NCBI GenBank assembly: GCA_034416335.1
Contig: DAOULV010000001.1
Coordinates: 196,974-260,973 of the forward strand
Origin: MGML01 sp034416335
Lineage (GTDB): Bacteria; Chloroflexota; Dehalococcoidia; Dehalococcoidales; UBA2162
Length of the DNA stretch: 64,000 nt
Reading direction: 5' to 3'
The notes under the pieces were generated by a model. It had not been told where the DNA came from and did not search any database. It saw only the letters and a program-made list of their open reading frames with translations. The position numbers were made by a program, and so were the translations under genes. Below, one piece after another: positions 42,739 through 48,917 of this stretch (the stretch's first letter is position 1; each line of letters opens with the position of its first letter).

Positions 42739-44691
42739 ATGACGGTGTTGAAAATGAAAGAGAAAATAAAAGCCGGATACGGTTCTTGGAAGTCGGAGAT
42801 TACGTCGGACCTCATATCCTCCTCCTCTATCGGATTTGACGGGTATATTGGTATAAATGATGGTGATATTTACTGGGTGGAAATGCGACCTGCCGAAGCA
42901 GGACGGTTCGTGCTGGTACGCCGGTCACAGGACGGAACGATAGAGGATATCAATCCCGCCCCGTATAATGTCAGGACACGGGTGCATGAATACGGCGGCG
43001 GTGCCTGCATCGTAGATGGAGCTAATGTCTACTTCTCTAATTTTATCGACCAGCGTTTATATCATCAGAAACCGGATTCTCCTCCTTCACCGGTTACTCC
43101 GGAAGGAAAGATGCGCTACGCCGACGGCGTTATCGATAGCCTACGAAACCGGATAATCTGTGTCTGTGAAGACCATACTAACGACGATAAAGAACCGGAG
43201 AATTTCATCGCATCTGTTGACATCGGCGGTACCGGGGAGGTGAAAAAACTGGTTTCCGGTAATGATTTCTACTCCTCTCCCCGCATCAGTCCCGACGGCT
43301 CTCAGCTTGCCTGGATTACCTGGAACCACCCGAATATGCCCTGGGACTATACAGAGTTGTGGGTGGGAGAGATAAATAACGAGGGTGAAATCGTTAATCC
43401 GCTTAAGCTGGCCGGCGGCAGCGATGACGCAGTATCCGAGCCTGAATACTCTCCGGGCGGAGTGCTGTATTTCCTCTCCGAGAGAACAGGCTGGATGAAC
43501 CTTTACCGCTGGAGAGACGGGAAAATCGAGTCACTTCATAAGATGGAGGCCGAATTCGGCATACCTCACTGGGTTTTCGGTCAGTCTACTTATGCCTTCG
43601 AATCCGAAAAAAGAATGATATGTATATATTCTCAAAACGGTGAGTCGCATCTGGCAGAACTGGATACGGAAACACTGGATTTTGAAACAATCGAAATTCC
43701 CTATACATCGCTGTCTTCTATCAAAGCTCTACCCGGATACGCGGTATTTCTTGCCACTTCTCCGACCGAAGCCACATCGGTTGTCAGGCTCGACCTGACG
43801 ACAGGAAAAACAGAGGTCCTGCGAAAATCGACTGACGTTAAAGTCGACTCCGGAGGTCTTTCTATCCCTGAAGCGATTGAGTTTCCGACTGAGAACGGCC
43901 TGACGGCTCATGCTCTGTATTACAGGGCGAAGAATACCGATTTTACGGGGCCCGATGATGAAAAACCCCCTCTGATGGTAATCAGCCACGGCGGACCTAC
44001 CAGCGCTTCTTTAGGAGCTTTCAGCCTTTCGATTCAGTACTGGACCAGCCGCGGTTTTGCCGTTGCCAACGTTAATTACGGCGGAAGTACAGGTTACGGC
44101 AGGGAATACCGGCAGAGACTGGATGGTATGTGGGGTATTGTCGATGTGGACGACTGTGTAAACTGCGCCCGTTACCTTATCGAGCGAGGTGAGGTAGATG
44201 CCAACCGCACCGCGATACGCGGCGGCAGTGCCGGAGGTTATACTACCCTGGCGTCTCTGGCTTTTCGTGATGTGTTCAGGGCCGGAGCGAGTTACTTCGG
44301 AGTCAGCGACCTTGAAGCCCTGGAAACCGATACGCATAAATTCGAGTCGCGCTACCTCGAACGTATCGTTGCTCCTTATCCTGCTCAGCGTGACGTATTT
44401 ATCGAACGTTCCCCGATACACCACGTCGATAAGCTGTCCTGCCCGGTTATTTTCTTCCAGGGGGACGAAGACAAAGTAGTACCGCCCGACCAGGCGGAAT
44501 TGATGGTAAACTCGCTTCGTGACAAAGGAATTCCGGTGGCTTATCTCCTGTTCGAAGGAGAACAGCACGGTTTCAGGAAAGCGGAAAATATAAAACGGTC
44601 TCTCGATGCCGAGCTTTACTTCTACTCGAGGATATTCGGCTTCGAACCGGCTGAGCCGATAGAACCTGTACCGATAGAAAATCTGGATTGA
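42739..44691 (+). CDS. S9-family serine peptidase (acylaminoacyl-peptidase/DPP type)
   Basis: A 650-residue prolyl oligopeptidase-family enzyme with an N-terminal beta-propeller (about residues 50-390) and a C-terminal alpha/beta hydrolase domain. The catalytic Ser497 lies in RGGSAGGYT. The Asp is in GDEDKVVPP (576 or 578) and His610 is in EGEQHGF. SHGGPTSASLG near residue 415 forms the oxyanion region. It removes short peptides or N-terminal residues in the cytoplasm; no signal peptide is seen. TATAAT at 42719-42724 lies only 15 bases before this ATG, so the mRNA leader is very short. An ATG five codons later is an alternative. Confidence 0.9.
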   Translation: MTVLKMKEKIKAGYGSWKSEITSDLISSSSIGFDGYIGINDGDIYWVEMRPAEAGRFVLVRRSQDGTIEDINPAPYNVRTRVHEYGGGACIVDGANVYFSNFIDQRLYHQKPDSPPSPVTPEGKMRYADGVIDSLRNRIICVCEDHTNDDKEPENFIASVDIGGTGEVKKLVSGNDFYSSPRISPDGSQLAWITWNHPNMPWDYTELWVGEINNEGEIVNPLKLAGGSDDAVSEPEYSPGGVLYFLSERTGWMNLYRWRDGKIESLHKMEAEFGIPHWVFGQSTYAFESEKRMICIYSQNGESHLAELDTETLDFETIEIPYTSLSSIKALPGYAVFLATSPTEATSVVRLDLTTGKTEVLRKSTDVKVDSGGLSIPEAIEFPTENGLTAHALYYRAKNTDFTGPDDEKPPLMVISHGGPTSASLGAFSLSIQYWTSRGFAVANVNYGGSTGYGREYRQRLDGMWGIVDVDDCVNCARYLIERGEVDANRTAIRGGSAGGYTTLASLAFRDVFRAGASYFGVSDLEALETDTHKFESRYLERIVAPYPAQRDVFIERSPIHHVDKLSCPVIFFQGDEDKVVPPDQAELMVNSLRDKGIPVAYLLFEGEQHGFRKAENIKRSLDAELYFYSRIFGFEPAEPIEPVPIENLD

Positions 44692-44697
44692 GAATTA

Positions 44698-45684
44698 ATG
44701 AATTTGCAGGAATCACTTGCCAGGGCAGCAGACGCACTTCTGGGTGTAGATGACCGGGCGGTTATTTATTTCACCAGGAGCGACCTGCTGGAAGAGACCG
44801 TCGAGTCACTCGATTATGTATGGAAGTTACCCGCGCCTCAGAAGATATTGAAGAAGCAGCGCGAGGATGGCTCCTGGAAAGGTCCGGTCAGAAAAACCCC
44901 GGTTTATCCCGAGAATCATTCCGAACTTGTGGTCACTTTCAAGGCATTCAGGGAGCTGGTCGAGAAGTACTGCTTCAACCGTGAATCCGAAGCTATCGAG
45001 AATGCCGCCGAATACCTTTTTACATTTCAGACCGGCGATGGAGATATCCGGGGATTTATCGCCAACCAGTATGCCACCTACTATACCGGATACGTTCTGT
45101 CACTGCTTATACAGGCAGGATATACCGACGACGAGCGTGTGGAACGGGGAATAGAGTGGCTTCTGGGTATGAGACAGAATGACGGGGCCTGGACGGTTCC
45201 GATACTGACACATAAATTCGACCGTGAGGCAGTGTACCGGTTGACGTCTTCATATCAAGAACCGGTCGAACCCGACCGTATTAAACCTTTTTCTCATAAC
45301 TGGACCGATATGGTGCTCAGGGCGTTTGCCGTTCATCCGGTGTACCGCCGGTCGGATGAAGCCCGAAAAGCCGGTGAACTGCTGAAGTCAAGGTTTTTCC
45401 AGCCGGATGTTTACTCATCCTACAAAGAAGTCCGGTACTGGACGAGGTTCGTACACTGGTGGCCCAATCTTCTTACATCGATGGAATCACTTCTGTTACT
45501 GGGATACCCCGCCGAGGACCCTGATATTCGTAAAGGCATTGACTGGTTTATTAAAAACCAGCAGGAAGACGGACTCTGGAATTGCGAGTATGGTACAAAA
45601 TCCAATTCCGGGAAGGTTGCTGACCGGGCCTGGATAACCCTCAGGATTTGCCGTGTACTTAAGGGATTTTTCATCAAGGGATAA
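44698..45684 (+). CDS. Prenyltransferase/squalene-cyclase-like alpha-barrel protein
   Basis: A 328-residue protein with repeated QW-type motifs (KKQREDGSWKG near residue 58, RQNDGAWTV near 163, QQEDGLWNCEYG near 288) that mark the alpha/alpha-barrel of terpene cyclases and protein prenyltransferases. The DxDD acid of true squalene-hopene cyclases is not seen, and the protein is half their length. A cyclase role is therefore unlikely; a binding or other enzymatic role is open. It begins six bases after the S9 peptidase and is probably co-transcribed with it. Confidence 0.75.
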   Translation: MNLQESLARAADALLGVDDRAVIYFTRSDLLEETVESLDYVWKLPAPQKILKKQREDGSWKGPVRKTPVYPENHSELVVTFKAFRELVEKYCFNRESEAIENAAEYLFTFQTGDGDIRGFIANQYATYYTGYVLSLLIQAGYTDDERVERGIEWLLGMRQNDGAWTVPILTHKFDREAVYRLTSSYQEPVEPDRIKPFSHNWTDMVLRAFAVHPVYRRSDEARKAGELLKSRFFQPDVYSSYKEVRYWTRFVHWWPNLLTSMESLLLLGYPAEDPDIRKGIDWFIKNQQEDGLWNCEYGTKSNSGKVADRAWITLRICRVLKGFFIKG

Positions 45685-45699
45685 TAATTTCACCTGTCA

Positions 45700-46030
45700 T
45701 TGCGAGTTTTGGCGTCGATTCGCCTAAGGAGGAAACCGAAACAATCTATATGAATACCAGTGCCTGCTTGCATAGAAAAGTGTGATAATCAATCCGTTCG
45801 TGGTGAGCCTGTCGAACCACAACGGTGCCCTTCGACAAGCTCAGGGTGAACGGCATTATAATAACAGTGACTGCAGCAACTATGTACGAGAGATTACCAT
45901 CCACCTTCGGCGGACCCTCGTAATGACAGAGGTGGAAAAGATTGCCGCGCCTGCCTGCGCGAAGCCGTAGCTTCGCTTCGGCGAAGGCAGGTCGTCCCGA
46001 TTTCATTGGGACTCCTCGCAATGACAAAGC
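45700..46030. repeat. Dispersed-repeat cluster
   Basis: The gap 45685-46049 has no gene. It contains a facing pair of GAGCCTGTCGAACCAC and CCCTTCGACAAGCTCAGGGT units (about 45804-45851) and several TTGCCGCGCCTGCC- and CCTCGCAATGAC-type units. It separates two convergent genes. Confidence 0.8.
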
Positions 46031-46049
46031 GAAAAACGCAACAACCGTT

Positions 46050-46526
46050 CTATCTCTTGATGTCTTTATCCCAGTCGGGCGGCAGCGTCTGTGTATAATT
46101 GGGGTAGTTGCCCGTTGTTACCAGCAGTATGGGTGTGGTGACTTTCTTAATAACGAGCGGACCGTGCTGTAAACCTTTAGGTATGAATATCGCGCAGCTC
46201 CTGGTTATAGCGTGCAGTTCATCGTCTATGGTCAGGTGAACTTCTCCTCCCAGGTTCTCGGTGTCGTTCGGATTGGTGCTGTACATCCCTATCACTTCAT
46301 CCCATTCCTCGTGGACGTGAGGTGGGTCGTTGAAGCTGCCTTCCAGCGTGGGTTTGATAGCCATAAATGACTCGTAATAAAAGGCTCCCGGAATAATATC
46401 ACCGTCCAGCCAGGTGAGAATCTTTCCGCTTTCCGGGTCGCGCGGTACCTGGTCTACCCAGTCCGAGTGCCGGTGTTCGCTGTTTTCCGTAATCAGGTGA
46501 CCGTATTTAGTCTCTGCCAATTTCAT
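46050..46526 (-). CDS. Cupin-fold protein (paralogue of 60706)
   Basis: A 158-residue protein whose core matches a metal-binding cupin: PPHVHEEWDEVIGM (His-x-His and Glu ligands, about residues 77-90) and IPKGLQHGPLVIKKV (late His, about 125-139). The N-terminus KLAETKYGHLI closely resembles that of the gene at 60706 (ESKYGHLVKK), so the two are paralogues. Such proteins are common in Dehalococcoidia-type genomes, but their substrate is not known. No signal peptide is seen. Confidence 0.75.
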   Translation of the reverse strand: MKLAETKYGHLITENSEHRHSDWVDQVPRDPESGKILTWLDGDIIPGAFYYESFMAIKPTLEGSFNDPPHVHEEWDEVIGMYSTNPNDTENLGGEVHLTIDDELHAITRSCAIFIPKGLQHGPLVIKKVTTPILLVTTGNYPNYTQTLPPDWDKDIKR

Positions 46527-46605
46527 TCTCCTTCCCTTGTCCGGATATCGCTAAGAGTAATATTCACCGGTAGTGGTTGTCAACGGGAATGGATAAACGT
46601 AAAAA

Positions 46606-46633
46606 GAAGAGTCTCTCCGAGGAAAGACTCTTC
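46606..46633 (-). terminator. Terminator of the methyltransferase gene
   Basis: On the minus strand GAAGAGTCT pairs with AGACTCTTC and is followed by TTTTTACG. It lies about ten bases after the methyltransferase stop codon. Confidence 0.85.
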
Positions 46634-46642
46634 CTGCATTAG

Positions 46643-47446
46643 TTAATTACCTCGGTCTTTCTTCCGGATGAAGATAAGCCCTCTCGGTTCACTGTCGCTA
46701 AGAATGTAGTCGGGCTTTCCGATTTGTTTACTGCTGAGATGTGCTCTGACTTCATAACCGTTTCTCTCTATCAGGTTTTCTATTTCCCTGCAGCCATAGC
46801 AACGGATTACCTCGTTCGAATTGTAATCATCCCGGTCGGGCTCTTTGATGATTTTGCCTTCGTTGAGAATAAAGATATACCTCGTCCGGTAAGTGGCGGT
46901 GGGAACGTCGAACCACTCTTCGAAGAGGGAATACCCTTCTTCCGTTTCATTCCACCAGCGCCTGTACGGTATCCCGGAGCGGTGTTCGGTCGATGAATAG
47001 CTTAAAACAGCCTGGCCGCCCGGCTTCAGTGCCCTGTGAATCTTCTGCAGGAGCTGTTCGTTTTCCTCCTCGTTAAGTAATCCGAAAGTCCCGCTCAGTA
47101 TAACGCACAGGTCGAATTCGTCCCTGTAATTTATATCTCTCATATCACCGACCCGGAAGTTTCCGGAAAAACCTTCCTGCCTGAATACGCTTGATGCGTA
47201 CTCGATAAGGGCCGGTACCCGGTCTATTCCCGTAACACTGTAGCCCTTTTCGGCGAACACTTTAGCCTGGTCACCTCCACCGCACCCCAGGTCCAGGATG
47301 GATGCCCCCGGGTTTATCCCGCACTGCTCTTCGATCAGGTTTACCAGGTCATGATCCCACTGGAATATTCCCGGTATCCGGTGACGGGATGTTACTCTCC
47401 AGTAGTAGCCCCAGAATTCTTCAAATGTTTTATTAAGTATTTCCAA
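46643..47446 (-). CDS. Class I SAM-dependent methyltransferase
   Basis: A 267-residue methyltransferase. Motif I is ILDLGCGGGDQAKVFAEKG (about residues 46-64), followed by VTGIDRVPALIEYA (acidic residue for ribose), FRVGDMRDIN and LCVILSGTFGLL. The end has YGCREIENLIERNGYEV, typical of small-molecule or ubiE-like enzymes. The acceptor is unknown. The start is TTG at 47446, chosen because GGAG lies seven bases upstream and the frame is closed by TAA eight codons earlier. A leader with promoter, short reading frames and a terminator precedes it, so expression is probably controlled by attenuation. Confidence 0.85.
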   Translation of the reverse strand: MEILNKTFEEFWGYYWRVTSRHRIPGIFQWDHDLVNLIEEQCGINPGASILDLGCGGGDQAKVFAEKGYSVTGIDRVPALIEYASSVFRQEGFSGNFRVGDMRDINYRDEFDLCVILSGTFGLLNEEENEQLLQKIHRALKPGGQAVLSYSSTEHRSGIPYRRWWNETEEGYSLFEEWFDVPTATYRTRYIFILNEGKIIKEPDRDDYNSNEVIRCYGCREIENLIERNGYEVRAHLSSKQIGKPDYILSDSEPRGLIFIRKKDRGN

Positions 47447-47508
47447 AATTTGTCTCCATTTATTTTTTTATTAAGTGTTTTTCGAATATCCTGAATATAC
47501 TGCTTCAT
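47392..47508 (-). CDS. Short reading frame overlapping the methyltransferase start
   Basis: A 38-residue basic frame (MKQYIQDIRKTLNKK...) with GGAGG eight bases before its ATG, better than the signal of the methyltransferase itself. It overlaps the first 55 bases of that gene in another frame. It may couple translation of the methyltransferase. Lies just downstream of the leader terminator. Confidence 0.35.
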   Translation of the reverse strand: MKQYIQDIRKTLNKKINGDKFWKYLIKHLKNSGATTGE

Positions 47509-47524
47509 TTTTGATACCTCCTTC

Positions 47525-47686
47525 TTAAAAATATGGTCTTACCTGCGTCGTAAACTCGAAAAAAGACACTGCTGTGCCTTTAGCAATAAGCAACAGATTT
47601 CTCTCGCGACTGCAGGCTTGAGAGCGGAAGTTGAATAGCCGGTAAAAACCAATAGCCGTACCCGAAGGCACGGCTGTGTATTTCAT
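47525..47686 (-). CDS. Leader reading frame 2 across the attenuator
   Basis: A 53-residue open frame (MKYTAVPSGTAIGFYRL..., ending QVRPYF) that starts 16 bases after leader frame 1 and runs through both leader hairpins, stopping just before the GAAGGAGG of the next frame. If translated, the ribosome would melt the hairpins and so set the outcome of termination. No good ribosome site precedes it. Coding is an inference from frame length in a structured leader. Confidence 0.35.
   Translation of the reverse strand: MKYTAVPSGTAIGFYRLFNFRSQACSRERNLLLIAKGTAVSFFEFTTQVRPYF
47559..47581 (-). terminator. Leader terminator before the methyltransferase
   Basis: On the minus strand AAAGGCAC (47581-47574), loop AGCA, then GTGTCTTT with a run of six T: an intrinsic terminator 53 bases upstream of the next ATG. 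Its 5' arm is also complementary to GTGCCTT (47671-47665) of the upstream hairpin, so an antiterminator can form. Confidence 0.68.
47654..47675 (-). promoter_or_regulatory. Leader hairpin with UUCG tetraloop
   Basis: On the minus strand AGCCGTGCC-TTCG-GGTACGGCT forms a nine-pair stem. Its 5' arm holds GTGCCTT, which is exactly complementary to the first arm of the downstream terminator. The two structures exclude an alternative antiterminator pairing. Confidence 0.6.
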
Positions 47687-47702
47687 TTCCAGATTTGTGG
47701 CT

Positions 47703-47759
47703 TTAGCCGGAAACCTGCCGGGACGGGATAATCAAATTGCTGATATGAATATTACTCAT
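47703..47759 (-). CDS. Leader peptide 1 (18 residues)
   Basis: MSNIHISNLIIPSRQVSG, with a strong GGGAGGG site six bases before the ATG and a sigma70-type promoter 32 bases further up. It lies immediately before the hairpin region. Size, position and ribosome site are those of an attenuator leader peptide. Confidence 0.55.
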   Translation of the reverse strand: MSNIHISNLIIPSRQVSG

Positions 47760-47790
47760 TATTATCCCTCCCTGGTCAGATTCCTGATAG

Positions 47791-47819
47791 ATGCTATCAC
47801 TGCGATACTCTGATGTCAA
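47791..47819 (-). promoter_or_regulatory. Promoter of the methyltransferase leader
   Basis: On the minus strand TTGACA (47819-47814) and TAGCAT (47796-47791) are separated by exactly 17 bases. Transcription would begin near 47784, about 25 bases before leader peptide 1. The inverted-repeat element starts only 14 bases upstream of the -35 box. Confidence 0.7.
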
Positions 47820-47882
47820 GATATATCCTGTCCGGGTAGTGTATCATTTTGAAATGCTTGAGCGACAAACTACCATTTAAGT

Positions 47883-48128
47883 ATGGCAGAGAAGAAGTCG
47901 AAGAAGAAAGAACACGATTTTGCAGTTAAAGCATTTGAAGTAGTTCAAGAGGCTACTGGGCAAAATGAACCTGACTATGCTGCTTTAGGTCGTAAGGGTG
48001 GTTTGCACTATAATTTTGTTAGACATCATAAGTCTTTGGCTAATCCATATCCGAGAACACCAGCTATGGCGGCAGGAGTTGAGAATAGAATCTGGACATA
48101 TGAGGATTTAGTGACATTAGTTGCATAA
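47883..48128 (+). CDS. Transposase C-terminal-like fragment with new N-terminus
   Basis: An 81-residue protein inside the inverted-repeat element. The second half (LHYNFVRHHKSLANPYPRTP, then AMAAGVENRIWTYEDLVTL) resembles the end of DDE transposases (YNFxRxHxSL, TPAMAAGV, WTxEDLV). The first half (MAEKKSKKKEHDFAVKAFEVV) is Lys-rich and does not look like a transposase. The catalytic DDE residues are absent. It may be a remnant or a small DNA-binding product. No good ribosome site is seen. It is the expected size of a broken transposase gene in a short element. Confidence 0.55.
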   Translation: MAEKKSKKKEHDFAVKAFEVVQEATGQNEPDYAALGRKGGLHYNFVRHHKSLANPYPRTPAMAAGVENRIWTYEDLVTLVA

Positions 48129-48197
48129 CAGTATATTGACAATAGTGTTATAATATATATGTATCACTATGGAAAGGGGCGACATAGAGTTTTGTCT

Positions 48198-48716
48198 CTA
48201 TGAAGTCTCTTTTCTTTTGTACAAATCCCTCATAATATCATCGAGATAGTATATTCTTGTTATACTATGCAATTTCCTCAATAAATGAGAAGAACCACCC
48301 CTGCTACAACAAATCAAACACTCAAGCTTACCCTCAGAATGTAAATGTTTCGCTAGATCAGCGTAATCACCATCACTAGCGACTATTACCGCCCTGGCAT
48401 AATTATCTATATCTTTCATTGCTTGGAGTGTGAGATTCACATCCACATTACCCTTAATCTCGCCACCCTGAACAGCAACCTCTTTGAATAACAGTGTGTA
48501 GCCTTGTTCTCTCAATAAGTTGTATATCACTTCGTATTTAGGTATATATCCAAGGAAATAAAAGGCAACATTTACTTTATGTTTTTCCTTAAGATAAATA
48601 CGGAATTCGCTTAAATCTAGTTCAACTTCAAGTGGTTCGAGTTCAAGTTCTAATTCTTGTTTTGATTTAAAGAAATTTTGTCCATCAATGAAGGCGTAAT
48701 TAGCGTACTCAGTCAT
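48198..48716 (-). CDS. NYN-domain protein (LabA/PIN-like ribonuclease fold)
   Basis: A 172-residue protein of the NYN family, a PIN-like fold with nuclease activity in several relatives. Acidic positions are visible in NYAFIDGQNFF (residues 6-16), KGNVDVNLTLQAM and VIVASDGDYADLAKHLHSEG, consistent with a metal-dependent RNase. The start ATG at 48716 is preferred over one 21 codons upstream because the extra part overlaps the terminal repeat region and is hydrophobic. It is cargo of the inverted-repeat element and is transcribed toward the 81-residue gene. A role in RNA processing or defence is inference. Confidence 0.8.
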   Translation of the reverse strand: MTEYANYAFIDGQNFFKSKQELELELEPLEVELDLSEFRIYLKEKHKVNVAFYFLGYIPKYEVIYNLLREQGYTLLFKEVAVQGGEIKGNVDVNLTLQAMKDIDNYARAVIVASDGDYADLAKHLHSEGKLECLICCSRGGSSHLLRKLHSITRIYYLDDIMRDLYKRKETS

Positions 48717-48917
48717 TATACAAAAGATTATCCACAAGCGAACTAAAGAAGTCAACCTACGCTTGGCAATACTATTCAATCACTTTCAACCCAAAATGAT
48801 ACACTACCCCTGTCTGATTTTATTATTAATACTGCACTCCGGTTCTCTGTTCTACAAGAATAACACCGGCTTCGGTCCCGTGTTATAATCATTGAGTGCC
48901 CGGCGCAGGTAAGAACT

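Larger units (their letters stand above)
47834..48809. mobile_element. Small transposon-like element with 18-bp perfect terminal inverted repeats
   Basis: GGGTAGTGTATCATTTTG at 47834-47851 is repeated exactly in reverse complement at 48792-48809. The 976-bp unit carries a transposase-tail-like gene (47883-48128) and an NYN-domain gene (48198-48716). CTGTC occurs just outside both ends (47828-47832 and 48810-48814), a possible five-base target duplication with one extra base at the left end. The interior is AT-rich. No full transposase is present, so it is probably non-autonomous. Confidence 0.72.
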
